DNA from: Labyrinthula sp. Ha
Taxonomy: Eukaryota; Sar; Bigyra; Labyrinthulida; Labyrinthulaceae
Length of the DNA: 64,000 bases
Reading direction: 5' to 3'
NCBI GenBank assembly: GCA_015227615.1
Contig: JAALGZ010000004.1
Span: forward strand, 1,550,001 to 1,614,000
A program made the translations under genes and the position numbers. Numbering within the stretch: the stretch's first letter is position 1; each line of letters starts with the position of its first letter. The notes under the pieces were generated by a model, which had not been told where the DNA came from, did not search any database, and was given only the letters and a program-made list of their open reading frames with translations. Below, piece after piece: positions 1 to 13,000 of this stretch.

Positions 1-2031
1 TTTTTTTGCTGTGGATTGAAAAAAACGGATGCAACTTTGTTGTCAAAGATGATGAGTATAGTCTAAATATGTTTTTTGGGCAGAATAATTAAATGATAAA
101 AAACCATCATGAGCTGAGTTATCTATTTTAAAACAGGAAATCTACCTTTGTTTCATGTAGTTTTACAACCTATTTCTATGGGTTTCTATAAACTTTGGGA
201 TCTTGATGTCACACTTATTTATTTGGACAAATTAGAAAACTGTTTTTCTTAGAACCTATTCCCTTTGTCTTCTCTTCCGTAATATCTAAAAGGCATAGTA
301 ATGACCTTAACCTAGTAAGAATTTAATTATTCATTTACATGGGCTCATTCACCGAAAACATACGATGATGATTCTTGTTCATAATAATTGGGTACAAATT
401 TTAAACTTTCTTTGAAAGTTGTACATTTCTTCCGCTTCATCACAAAGCTGATCATTAGAGTCATCTACATCTTATTGGGTTATCCGCACAAAGTGCTCTT
501 ACAACCATTTTTGTATAGCTTTTTCATCTTATCGATATTGAAGAGCTGAGAAAATTGTTCACCAACATTGACTGTTTCTTTCATTTTCGTTCTGTCTAAA
601 ATATTCCTTGCACGCATATTTCCTACATATAGTAGAGAAAGGGGTGCTTTCTCAGATTTCATAAAGTCAGCATCTGTGCTATTAATTTCTAGCATTAAAC
701 TAATTTATTGCCATCGTTGTAGTTGCCCTAGCACTCTTATAAATCACCTAGTGTTGACTTGTAAGGTCTTTACCTCACTGTGAATTTTTCTCGAGTACGC
801 CCACTTAACTATGAGGTTGTACTTCATTCTGTATCGCCGTAACTACGCTGTACTCCTTTATAAATTTCGACTGGTTTTTAGTGAATCTCTCTTCTATTGT
901 CCAAAATGTTGCTCAAAGTTCCTGAGATATAGCTAAATGTAAGGTTCAGCAGGGGCAAGTTTATCTTTAAGTCTAAGACAAGTTTAACTCAAGTTATGAT
1001 GTTAGAATTTATGCGTTTAATTCCTGTGGACAGACTGCATAAGGTTTTACCGTTGCTATTCATTTCTAATTTATACGCAATAACGCATGCTAAAGCTTCG
1101 GGAATTTATTTCCTTTTTTGAAACTGCTCTATCAAGAAAGAAGAGTCTATGGGAATTTAAGGGTGCAGAGTACTTATTTTCCTAGATTGTAATTATGGCG
1201 CGGCTACTTTAACTGACTTTTAAAGGTGCTCTTTTTTCGCTCACCTATGAGTCTTTGAGTCATAAGATAGCGAAAGAAAGAAGCGGAAAATCGCTATTTT
1301 ATCCATACAATGGTGTTTTACTCGCTCTAAGCACGTTTTTATACACTAGTGTTAAGATTCGGATTTGATTTAATACAAAATGTTGAAAAAGTATCTTACC
1401 TAATTTTCTTCTTGCTTTATTTTCATAATTTTTCAACAATTTCTATCGTTTATTAACAATCATTGGCTCGCAATGATAGAATAAACCTGGTGCTCCAGCT
1501 TACTTTTAGATATCAGTTAATAACCAGAATAGAATCAGAATCATTTAATACGTATCAAAATGAGAATTATGTGTTTGTTAATTCCTCTTATAAAACCCAA
1601 GGTTTAGTTATGGTATACCCTGAGTATTTTGTGCATCAATCCCTTACTTTGGTTAAAAACTGAATAGCCCTACCAAAAGAACTTCCTCAGGAGTTTAGTC
1701 CCTAATAGACTCAAGTTTAAATCCAGGAAAGACAAGTTGACAATCAATGATTATTTTCTCTCTTACATAATTTAATAAATATCTATTTTTAAATAATAAA
1801 AATCAATTTATTTAAAACCAAAACTTTTATTCTTATAATTTCATTTATTTTTAAGAAAACCAAGAAAAGCAAGTCTACTTTTGAGTTTTGTTTATTTATA
1901 TCTTAATATAACTTTTTTTTTTAAACTGGGAACTGCTCTCGATTATTGGTGCAGTTTTTAGTTTTAACTTCTAACACATATAGAATTTTGGGCGGGTTAT
2001 ATCCGTTTGACAGCAATTAGAAAAGAATTAA
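1..2031. other. Intergenic region upstream of the kelch/RING gene
   Basis: No convincing gene is seen; reading frames here are short and unlike known proteins. A degenerate hAT-like element lies around 1353-1640. The last 300 bases, especially about 1741-1930, are extremely A/T-rich with long T runs, which is also seen in front of several other genes in this window and probably marks the promoter side of the gene starting at 2032. Confidence 0.6.
1353..1640. mobile_element. Degenerate copy of the hAT-like short element family
   Basis: The left edge (TTCGGATTTGATTTAAT, 1358-1374) matches the terminal repeat of the clear copy at 19496 (CTCGGATTTGATTTATT). Inside, GAATCAGAATCATTT near 1526 matches the interior of the copies at 8781 and 52373, in the same order. 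The right end cannot be placed and no target duplication is visible, so this is an old or truncated copy with approximate boundaries. Confidence 0.45.
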
Positions 2032-4125
2032 ATGAAAGAATCGACGCTGTTCGGATGTTTTATAATTATCTACGCAAGTGTTGTACAAGCAACTAATGAA
2101 ATTGAACGAATCATGTTTGAACGGGATACCACAGACATTAAAAATGTTACAGGCTATCAAGTTTGGAACTCTATGTATGGGGCTTCTTTCTACGAGGAAG
2201 ACATGGAACATATATTTCATTACGGAGGTTTGGTTGCTACAACTTCGAACCAACTAGTTGAAGGCAATTATTTCTATGAAAATGGTGATTATCTGCATAT
2301 TCATGATGGTTTTTATGCTCTTCGCGGTGTTGGACCAGAATCTTTTACCAGCGAAGCTGTACTCTCCGTGGAAGAAATCAAGGTAGAGGGTAACGAAAAA
2401 CCAGGTGGGCTGTATGGGCATGCATTGCACTTTTCTTCCTCAAGTGAGGTCGAAAATGCCTTTTCAAAAAACTTGACCTGTACTTTTTATTTGGTTGGAA
2501 GTTCTCCTTCAAGTGAGTTTCTAGAAGTTTGGGAAGGGAATGTAATTCTTTTCCAAGATACTTCTGTTTCTGTCTCAGAGGACTTTAGTGGTAATGGAAC
2601 TCTCGAACTAGTGTCTATTCCTAAATTAACTGTATCCTGGAAGAAACTACCCTCGGAACCACGGATAAGAGGTAGAAAGTTCTTCAACTCATTTCTTTTT
2701 TCGGAAAGCGGGGATACAGAGATCGTAGTTTACGGTGGTATTCCTTCCAACTTAACCAAAACTACCGGAGTTATTGAGGACGAAACTCTTGTGTTTTCAG
2801 ATATGTGGAAATATGATGTTAGTAAGGGATCATGGAGCGAAATAAGTGTAAATAATGGGTTTGAAGGGAGATTTCTAGCCAACGCAGTTGATATAAACGT
2901 CAAAAACACCCAAAACACATGGTTGGGTCGTCCTGAATATAAATATTACTTTGTATTTCAAGGAGGTTATACGTTTCAAGTTATAGATGTCGAAGATGGT
3001 ATTGGGAACCTAGAGATAGAAATTTTGGATGACACCTGGATGTACCAAATAGAAGACGACAGTTGGAAGGAAAGGGATATAGATTTAAAAAGTATCGCTG
3101 ATAAGGTAGAAGGTTGCGATGATGAAAATGATGAAGGTGTCATTGTTTGGAACTCAATGTTCGCAACTGAAGAGAGATACGTTTCACTCGTTGGCGGAAT
3201 GGTGTGCCAAGATGGTTTAACATACTCTACGCATGTTGCTTATTTTTCAATGCTCGAGTCAAGCTTTCGTTGTGATAACACAGAGAGTTTGTGCGGTGAA
3301 GAAGAGATAGACAGGTTACAGGACGAGTCTTTTTTTGGTGATTTACCATCGCTGCGTTTGGGTGGACAAACTGTTTCTCTAGATTACGAAAGCTTTTTTT
3401 ATTATGGCGGTGCTTCATTCTCTGTTAACAACTCATACAATGTTTCTCTTTGCTTGTCAGAGCCTCAGAATGTTACCTGCCCATTCGTTTCACCCTTTAT
3501 TGAAGCGACTATTCTGTTTTCACAAAATGAATTTTATACTGCAGAGGCTTCTGTTTTGGAGCCAATTTTCGTTGGATTTTCTTCAGATGGTTGGAAATTA
3601 AACCTTGATGTATACACTTCGGACCCTAGTATCGATGCTACGGTACTATTGCCGACTCTTGCTGTGGGGTCTGGGTTCTTAGTGCTTGCATTTTTCAGTG
3701 GAATGTGTTTTTTCTCAGGACATTATGTTCACTCTGTGTTTTACAGAATGGGCATTAATGGATCTCATCCTACGTATCAAGGGGAAAATGGGCTTCCGTG
3801 GATAGCTATAGATTCAATTCCAAGAAAAACTATTAGCCCGGAAAACGAGAATGATACATGCGCAATATGTCTTGGTGTGTTTCGGGAAACTGTGTCTAAA
3901 CTAGAAGAACCTTTAAAGGCTTTACCCTGTGGTCATACATTTCATGTAGAATGTGTTGATCCGTGGTTGTTCCTGAATAAAGTTTGTCCAATGTGTAAAG
4001 CAGAGGTTAACTTGCGAGTAACTAAAAAACGGGCTCGAACATCTACACATATCAGTTCTTTTCACACAGAGAGAGTACGGAGAGCAAGGACAATGAGCAA
4101 ACCTAATCAGATGACACTGCAGTGA
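2032..4125 (+). CDS. Kelch-like ectodomain / transmembrane / RING-H2 E3 ubiquitin ligase
   Basis: This 697-residue protein is a predicted membrane-bound ubiquitin ligase. It opens with a hydrophobic signal peptide (about residues 1-21, ending near VVQA). Residues about 30-520 are a luminal or extracellular region with many N-x-S/T sites and several kelch-like blades, recognisable as YGG, LVGG or FQGG strands followed by W-x-Y segments (for example MWKYD, TWMYQ), which suggests a beta-propeller. One membrane helix follows at about 535-562, then a cytosolic RING-H2 finger at about 610-662: CAIC, then CGHTFHVEC, then CPMC, the full C3H2C3 ligand set. The tail is basic. In known families a TM-RING-H2 protein recruits an E2 enzyme at endomembranes; kelch propellers usually bind the substrate or a partner. 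The ATG at 2032 is chosen because it gives the signal peptide. The gene is uninterrupted. The specific substrate is unknown. Confidence 0.82.
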   Translation: MKESTLFGCFIIIYASVVQATNEIERIMFERDTTDIKNVTGYQVWNSMYGASFYEEDMEHIFHYGGLVATTSNQLVEGNYFYENGDYLHIHDGFYALRGVGPESFTSEAVLSVEEIKVEGNEKPGGLYGHALHFSSSSEVENAFSKNLTCTFYLVGSSPSSEFLEVWEGNVILFQDTSVSVSEDFSGNGTLELVSIPKLTVSWKKLPSEPRIRGRKFFNSFLFSESGDTEIVVYGGIPSNLTKTTGVIEDETLVFSDMWKYDVSKGSWSEISVNNGFEGRFLANAVDINVKNTQNTWLGRPEYKYYFVFQGGYTFQVIDVEDGIGNLEIEILDDTWMYQIEDDSWKERDIDLKSIADKVEGCDDENDEGVIVWNSMFATEERYVSLVGGMVCQDGLTYSTHVAYFSMLESSFRCDNTESLCGEEEIDRLQDESFFGDLPSLRLGGQTVSLDYESFFYYGGASFSVNNSYNVSLCLSEPQNVTCPFVSPFIEATILFSQNEFYTAEASVLEPIFVGFSSDGWKLNLDVYTSDPSIDATVLLPTLAVGSGFLVLAFFSGMCFFSGHYVHSVFYRMGINGSHPTYQGENGLPWIAIDSIPRKTISPENENDTCAICLGVFRETVSKLEEPLKALPCGHTFHVECVDPWLFLNKVCPMCKAEVNLRVTKKRARTSTHISSFHTERVRRARTMSKPNQMTLQ

Positions 4126-7100
4126 TGTGACGAGGTGATTAATGCTTATTTATGCTTTTGAAACTGTAGAATCAGACCGTTGTTACCTTGGCCTGCTTTC
4201 CAAGAAAACGATAGCGGGGTGTGTTCGTGTACTAGTTCGTTTTTATACTCTCTTGTACGGATATATTACTTGTATTTAGATATACACATGTTTTTTAGGA
4301 TAAATATATGTGAGGGCAGTTGTTAAATTATGGCGTTTCTTTCTAAAGTTTGTTGCACTAACGTATCTGTGAAAATTAAAGTTGTAATATTCTCGATCCG
4401 CTCCTGCAAGCAATACTCTTAGACTTCATTTACGTTATTTGCGTTCAGTTTTTTTTGTGAGGTAGTTTGATATCATTTGATATGCAAATATGTATAAAGA
4501 AAAACTCTTTGAGTAATTTCAATGTTTGCGATGAAAAGGGATTCTAATCTGTTAATAATACCATTCACGTATCGACATTTGCTTCCAAACGAGACAGCAA
4601 ATCATAGGTTCGCACACTTTGGTCCTTTATCTCCGCAAAGGTTTCACAACCTCTAGGTATTATGAGTCGAAGCTTAATGGGCAACGTTTTCACTGGAGAA
4701 GTAAGAGTACGTGTAAGGTAAAAATGATGTCATGAATAACAGTTTTCTTGGGGTTAAGTTAAAGCAACAGCCAGCTGTGCAAGTTGTAGGTTATTGTGCC
4801 AAGAGCTTGGAAACGCACTTGTTAAGATTATATTAGTGAATGTAGTACCCACAGATATTTAGAAAAACCTAATATGGCAGGATAATATCTAAATGCTTTA
4901 TAATGACAGTGGAGAACTATATCGGGGAAGTTTATCGCACATTTTATGCCAGGTCTACAAATGTAAAACCTAGTTAAGCCATTATTTTTTCTTAAGGATT
5001 GCAACTCATACTATACTAAAGGCACCATACAGTAAACTGAAATCAAATGCCTAAATTATAAACCATTGACTAACAATGAACAGTTAGAAGCACCACATAC
5101 AGATATTTTTTGTGTACTATATCTCTGTGCTGAAGAACACAAAGCGATTTGAATAATTGACACCGGTATTCATCAAGCTTGACACGAACGTAGAAAATTT
5201 TTGAGCACTTTTCTTTGAACGCTTAAGGACAAAGAAAAAATGAATCTTTCTTTATTTTGCTTTTCCCATAAATACGAATCACTTCCGAAAGAATAGCAAG
5301 GCAGATCACATGAGTAAGGAATCGATGCTTGAGAGCATTGGACATAACGCAAAATTACTTATGCTTAGTAGCTAGGTATGATTTGATGGACATCTCTTAG
5401 TTCCATCTGTGTAGGGATGGACGTTGATGAAAATCATTAAAAATAATTTGGTTCATTTTGAGATTCAAATTACAAGCAAGAAATTTAGAACTTTGGTGAT
5501 ATAATTGTCATTGTTTTATTCCAGGTATTCACGATGAACATTTATGAAGTAAACCACGTAGCCATTGTCTGCTTTCCTACCCTCCGAATAAATATACTGT
5601 TGAAAGACTGTATGGCTCAATCTCTGTACAGTCCATTGCTTTAAGAATCTTTTTGAGTTAATTAGTACTTAATGGCCAAGTCGTATTCACTAATAGCTGT
5701 TAGCTTTATTATCATCAAACGGAGAAGCCAAAAGCACATCAGTGGTATATAGCACTATAACAAATGATGAAGAACTGGAATAGGGAGCCTTATCAGCATG
5801 AGGTTGGAATGTGTAAACCTTCTTACAACGGGACATGAAACTCAGAAATAATCCAATGTTCCAGAAATGTTAAGATAGATATATTGTGGTTTAGACTTGC
5901 CTAGTTTTAGTAGGAAAAGTATGTAATAACACTAACTGCAATCTAGAACCGAACCTTCAATTTGATTTTGGCTTTATATGTTAATATGTCACTTGTAAAC
6001 GGTTGTCAATGCAGCTCCTGGGACAGTTCTCTTGGAGAATGTTGCGAAAGCCCAGTGTAAGAATACAACTGTCTTCAGTCACAGTGGCAAGGTTCAATCA
6101 TGTCATTAAAGCCACCGATTATTTTCTGCAGATCCTAGTAGAATTCAACGCACACGGGTCAGTTGCTTTAAACAGGAATAGTTGCTCAAGTTTGAAGAAA
6201 GATGCATAAGGTTCACGCACATATGATCAACAATTCCCACATCCTGAAAATAAATTTGAGTATTTAGGGAACAATACTACAATATAGACAGGAATGTTTC
6301 AGGAGCTCTTCCGATGTACAATATTGTAATTCAGTGCCACTCCCAGGAATATCTAAATTGTCCTATTCAGTTTCTTGTTTTGTAATACCAGAAGTTTTAG
6401 ATTTGATACTAGATATTAGTGACCCATTGTTATTTAAATTGCTTGGTTCGAACTCAGCTAATCTTGCATTTACAATAACTTCATTATAGCAACTACAATA
6501 GATGCTAAAGGCCCTGGTAAAAAACTGCAGTAATTTCTACAGTTATAAAGAGAGTAAATGTCGTTAAGCTCTATCCCAAGTCAACTTAGGGATAAGTATA
6601 AGGTTTTTCCTCTGAAATACAATAAAAGCTTGACATCTTTTCCATCAATAGTTCCAATAAGCTAGAGAGTACTCTATTTTAGAATTAACGATGATATAAA
6701 ACCAAATGTAGAGTTGTTCTATAAATAAACTAGGAAACAATGATTAACATATTCTTCACTAAGTAATCTTTTTCTTAATTTAGGATGTACGTACTGCTGA
6801 AGAAGTCATAATAGCATTAAAATGCAGTTAATGTGTCGCGATTATACATTGAGGATAAAATGGAATATTTGAATCATAGGGAGTTATTTTTTGCTGCATT
6901 TTCGCTTGACTTTAACTTATTTCCGGTCAACAAGAAGAACGGGTTTTATCTACCGATGGGTGTCTGAAGCAGACGAGAAAAAGCAAAATTAGGTACTTCA
7001 GTATTAAAGTTTAGAAAGGGTCTGTCACAAACTAACGCACAGAAAGAAGTACGCATGAAATATAATAGCGATACTGTCATATCACTTGTGAATAAATTCG

Positions 7101-10000
7101 CTAGTCCTTGGTAGAACCTCCAAGAATAAGTAAGTGATACCAGGTTTCTTAAAAAAAGCTTACAGAGACACCATAGTCTATGGTCCTAACCATTCTTTTT
7201 CAGGAACAAAGTTCTTGGAATGAAACTTAGGTGCAATGACGTGCGATGAATTGGACTGTTCAATAAATTTGTTGTGTACATGGTATATCGAGGTTTGGTA
7301 GAAACTCATATTAATAAGTAATATTTAAAACCTCTTCAACTCTTCGTGAATTTTTTCTTTTGCTAAGTTTAACCCAAAGAATATGCGGCTTGGAGGAGTT
7401 AGAAGAACTTAGCTACGTACATAGAACTCAACACTCCACTCTACAGAAAGAAATTTAATATCTTACCTCATAACTTTCTTTTCTGTAACATTACCTATAT
7501 CCCTTTTTCTCTGTATTTGTTTCCTTGCAGTGACCTTTTTTATGATATGATCCTTAGTCAAGAGAGTAATCCTTATATAGGTGCTTGTCTCTAGAAGGAC
7601 ACTGTATTACAAGCACCCTCTCATTATACTCATAATATGCTACGAAATGTCTTTCATCTTAAAATATCGAAGGTGATCGAGAAATCTACAAATAATATTC
7701 ACCGAGGAAAGTAGTTCATATCCGTTGATGAAGGACTTATGATAGATTGAATTTTTTCAGCATTCTAAAATTTTGAATAAAATCCCATCACTACCAATTG
7801 TAACGGAAAACTTACTATAGAGATGGAACACTAGATAGTGAAGCTCACCTTTCAGATAGCTTGTGACTAACACATACTATATATATTCTTGTTCCAACTT
7901 GTTAGACATCGATACAGCAATGGATAGCCAGATATTTTACCCGTTCGCGACTGCAGCCTGTACAAATTTCTTTTTTTTTTCCTTTTGAACTTTAACACCC
8001 TGTTTTCTTTCAAGTCTTTGCGATGATGTGCTGGTCTTGCGTGTCGGAGCCCAACAAGAGAAATGGAAGACATTGAAGTAAATCCTACTCAGAATGTAAT
8101 GTTTAATTCATTTAATCTTTGCCTCTTCCAGAAAAAAAAATAACACAGTTGAAGATGTAGATAACAATAACTAGACAAGACCAATGAATGTAATTATCTT
8201 GGCTAAAAAGTAATTACGACGTCAGTAAAATGAGAGAGCTTTGTTACTGTACTAACTAAAAGCTTTCACCTTAAGATCTTTTAGAGGATTCCAAGATCAA
8301 AACTATTGGTAAGTTTTAAGTACAACGCAAATGGATGTCAGCTATGCCATGAAAATATTTTAGTTCACCTCGAGACACATTTCAAGAGAACTTAGATGTA
8401 CCCTCAGAAATATTATCACAGAAGTGCATTAGCCAAATGTATTTGATGTCTTGACATCTGGTTTATAGCCCTTCAAGTTTCATTTCGAAGCTATTTCAGC
8501 GATGGTCAAGAAATAAAGACATAAGGATTTCAAGTTGGAGTAGTGGAAAAGAACTGTAAATGTGCATACTGTTTTTTTCATTTTAGGTGCCTGCCCATTG
8601 CTCACCAATTTTCTGAATCCAATGGCGTAAAGGAAAACAAATATCAGATTTGAATTTCATTGGTTTGGTATTTAAGGATTGATTTGGGCAAAATAATCTA
8701 GTTGCCTACGTACCAGATCTTTGTTGTGTTGTTATTTACATGATTACAGCTATATTCATGCTATTTCTAGGTGCTATAAGTAGGGATCAGATTTGGTATA
8801 GGGATAATTTATCAATAAAATTTTCCTAATATTTTCATTTTTGGTTGATAATTAATTCGTTATCAATTTCATACTGAGCCACATAGCTGTGGGTCAAATA
8901 GCCAAGAAAGTATTGTTTATTTTGGTACAGTGTCTAAACCTTCAAAAATGGGCTGCGTGGCCCAGCTGTATCCTACACTTGTATAATTCCAAGACAGTAT
9001 GACCTTTTTATATGGGTTTTGATACCTTGCTTAATGTAGCTGTTTCTTGGCATTTGGTCCAAGGCCGTAACGCCCAGTTTCTTGCTCATAATCAACAGAC
9101 AATCAAAATAAAACTAGAATCATTTGATATGAACAAAATCCCAATTCCCTCATTGATAATCAGAATCAGAACGCTTGTCTAATAATCATTAATAAGTTTA
9201 ATCAAATGCGAGGCGAAGATCTGTATGAAAATCCCAACTTAGCTTCCACTTCAGCGCCATTTTACTCCCTCTTGTGTTCAAATCTCCCAATGAAAGTAAC
9301 ATCCTTCCGTTGCTTGTGTTTTGGATTTGCTTGTACAGCTTATTTCCGAGGTTGTCACATATTTTCCTTTCATGGCCACAGTGACGTGTGTAAATGCACA
9401 TCAAGGAGATACTTTTCTTGCTGGGTCAATTGACCATTACTTTCAGGGTCATGTTTCTAAGTTGTTGAACCTCGCGCATGTTGCAATGAATTGATTAAGC
9501 TAATTAGGTCCTTCAGCCGGCTGATTTTATAGATTGTTTTGAAAAAACCTATCTACCTTTGCAAATGGGGACATTCACCCCTTCGTTCAAAATCTTGTTC
9601 ACGTTCGTATGTAATTCTAGCAGCCTAAAAACTGAGAGTTTTTGTGTATTCTCTAATAAAAGAGTTAACTTTTTCTGCAGTAAACCCATCTATGTATACA
9701 GAGACTAAAAGTATATCCTGTTTACGCTCATTTGTATACTTTATTCTCTCATGGAATTACTTATAAAGAACCTTTTCAACGGAAATGTCAATTAGATGTT
9801 TTTTTTCTTTCGTGCCCAAAATTCATAAGTTCATTATATATAAAATAAATATAAGGTGAAAGATTCTATGCGAAAAAAAAGTTGTTTTTAGAAAATCGAA
9901 GCCTTTATTCATATTCGTTTAACATGTTTATTTTGGAATATCAGTTTAAGCTGTTTAAATACCTGTGACGCACAAAATTTACACCCTTTTTCGAATAACC
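4126..10000. other. Gene-free stretch, about 5.9 kb
   Basis: Both strands contain only short random-looking reading frames of at most about 75 codons, with no recognisable protein or structural RNA. The one supported feature is the hAT-like short element at 8781-9218. The final 200 bases before 10001 are strongly A/T-rich with T runs, consistent with a promoter and 5' leader for the synthetase gene. Confidence 0.6.
8781..9218. mobile_element. hAT-like non-autonomous element, copy 1
   Basis: It begins TAGGGATCAGATTTGG. The right end, read on the opposite strand, gives CCTCGCATTTGATT, matching the left end of the 19496 copy. The interior shares motifs with the other copies in order: TTGATAATTAATTCGTTATC, GGGTCAAATAGCC, an AATAAAACTAGAATCATTTGA block and TGATAATCAGAATCAGAA. 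It has no coding capacity. A target duplication cannot be recognised and the right end is worn, so the last few bases are approximate. Confidence 0.68.
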
Positions 10001-13000
10001 ATGAGTTGTGTAAGTGTTTGGAAGCCTGTAACTGATTTCTCAGGATGGCACAGGAGGCAAATAGAGTGTGAATCAAAGTTAATAGAACTTGTTTTTCGAT
10101 TTCCAAAAAGTGGAGTTCTAGGAAAGAAGCAAATGAACATGATTTTCTACGTTTCTGGTAAAGAATCTAGTCCGCTTCTTTTTGCTCAGGAAAACCTGGA
10201 AGCACTTGCAGATCAACATAGCTCGCTTTTAGTTTCCTTTAAACTTGAAGAGGAAAACATCTCTCAAAAGTTAATTACTATCAAAAGAGGTTTGTTTTTT
10301 CGAAAATTTGTCAAGAGTTTGTCTGTAGAAAACAATGGAAAAGGAAAAACAAATAGAGTTGACTTATTTTCATTTCAGTTGTTTGAGACAGTGTATAATT
10401 TTATTCGGAGTAAGTTAGAAACTGAGTTTCATGGGTATTATTTGTTTGGATATTTAGATGGAGGCACAGACTTAATCACTTTTGCTATACTAGAGCCAAA
10501 TGCTTTACCCAGCTTGAACTCAATTTGCACCAACTCAGCTTCTGAAATACATCTCAAGTCAAACGACTATTATCTGCTGGAAATTTTTCCTGAAATCTTT
10601 AGCTATAACAAATCCATTTCAAATACATTTTACGGAACAAGGATTGACATGGCTTTCACAAGAGTGCACATGCATTTTTCAGAGCACTCTTCCAAAGAAC
10701 TTATTGAAAATGCGGCAGCAGTGCTCGATTTTGTGGACATCCAGTATAATTTATCCTCAGATACAAATAAATGGACATTAAGTTTGTATGAGCAGGAAGA
10801 AATGACTTTTGGTCCTTGTTTTTCATCAGTTTTATCGCAGTCAACTGTTGCACCTCCATTGTTGGACTTAACGCAAGAGGTATATTTGAAAACAGTATTA
10901 TTATCATTTGTTTTGCTTTATTTCTTGGTTGGCTTATTTTACGATTTGTGGACATTTAAGCAAAGAATGTTTTTTGAAAATGAAACAAAGAAACAAAAAA
11001 GTGATAGCTGTGGAAATTTTTGTCTAGGATTTTTGAACAATGACATTGAGAAAAAGAAAAACGATAGAACTGTATTACCCAAAGAAAGCGGTATTGGAGA
11101 AATTGAAAAAGCTACTGTGCCGTCAGAAGGCATTCACCCAACGAAAGAGTATTGGATAGATACGAAGAAGATTAGTTTTCCTAACATCTTAAAATTTGGC
11201 CGGAGTCAGGAGCAACTACAGAAACCTGTTATACATGCAGCAAAAACAAATCAAAAGTTTTCAATATCTTATGCAGATTTAATTCAAGAGACGCTAGTTT
11301 TTGCAATGAAGAATGGTCATGGTAGAAAGAACTTATTCCGACCTGGTTGTAGAGTTTTAGTGATGGTTCAAAATGGCCCTTCTCTAAGCGCTTTGTTACT
11401 TATGTTATTTAGCTGCTGTACTGCGGTGCCTCTTGACGTGAATGAAAGCATAGATGAGCTGATGTTACTCTTGAAAAGAGCTCGCTGCACAGCTTTGATT
11501 ATAGATGAAGTGGTATTTGAGGAAAAACAATCTCTGGTAGAGAGTATACTGACAAAGTGTCAAGAGAATGATTTATATCTGTTCAAACTAAAAAGAACCT
11601 TAAGCTTATCAGTTGGGTTTTCGCTTGATAGTATACATCTTCAGAGTCAACCTCAAAGTACTTGTGGCGACGGTTTCAATTCTAAAGAAGATATTGCTTT
11701 AATTCTCCAGACATCAGGTACTTCTGGAAATAGAAAATTAGTGCCTTATACTTTAGACACCCTTATACTCGGAGCTTTCTATATAATCTCTGCTTGGGAA
11801 TTAAAGGAATTTGATTTGTGCTATAACCTTATGCCTCAAACACACGTATTTGTATTCTTCTTCTTAAAATATAGGTAGGAGGTATTTCAAGAAACTTATT
11901 AGCAGTAGCTCTTTCTCGTGGAAGTGTAGTATCCTCTCCTGGATTTGACTGCTCTCTCTTTTGGGATGTCTCTTGCTGTGGTCAACTTCAACCTACCTGG
12001 TACTATGCTTCTCCTGTAATCCATGCTTCTTTACTGGAAGAAGGGCTTAGAAGGGAAACACAAAGCTCCAGAATAGGATGCAATTCGCCATTTGAACGGC
12101 CAAAGTTGCGTTTTATTGCAAATGCAGCTGGAAATTTACCTGTTGATCTTGAAGAGAAGATGAGAAAGTTTTATCCAGGCTGTTCCATGGTACCTGGCTA
12201 TGGCCTCTCAGAATGTATGCCTGTATCATCTCCTCCTTTGAACTACAATTATTTGGAGAAAGTGAATACAAGTGGGATCTCTGTGGGGCCAGAAATAGCT
12301 ATATTCAGCGAAGATGGTGTGTTACTTGACACTCATCACCGAGGAGAAATATGTCTACATGGAAGTCCAGTGTTTGGTGGCTATCTTGATGACGAAGAAG
12401 CTACCAAATCTTGTTTTTTCTCCTTTGGTGGGAAAAAATATTTCCGGACTGGTGACTTGGGATATCTTGATTCAGATCAGTATTTATTTATAACAGGAAG
12501 GAAGAAAGAAGTAATTAACCGAGGAGGAGAAATTATTTCACCTGCTGAGGTTGAAGCAATTTTTAATCGCGCACCCTCTATTGAAGGTTCTATGGCTTTT
12601 GCAGCAGAACATGATGTTTTACAAGAGTGCGTTGGATTAGTAGTTAAACCAAGATTACAATCCTTGGATACCTGCAGCTTTGCTTTGCTTCCAAATTTAC
12701 ATAAGTTCTGTGCAGCAGATTTGATCCAGTCAAAACGACCTCAAATTGTGATTATATCTTCTGGCGGTCTTCCAAGAAACAGAACTGGTAAGCTTCTTCG
12801 AGTAAAGTTTGCTTCAAAGGTTCTGTTGCCAAGCGTTAAGAATGACATCTCACCCTTTCAGGCACATTCTAGATGGCTAAACTGTTTTTGGATGACTGCG
12901 ATGAATAGCCCCTTGCATCGATATGTTCCTTCTCTCAACACTATAAGAGCTCAATCACAGCTGACGCTGATGCAATCCGATAAATTGAAAGTTCATGCTC

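Noticed and set aside
6440-6465. GGTTCGAAC resembling the T-loop (B box) of a tRNA gene.
   Set aside because: The flanking bases do not form a T stem and no acceptor stem, anticodon arm or A box is found.
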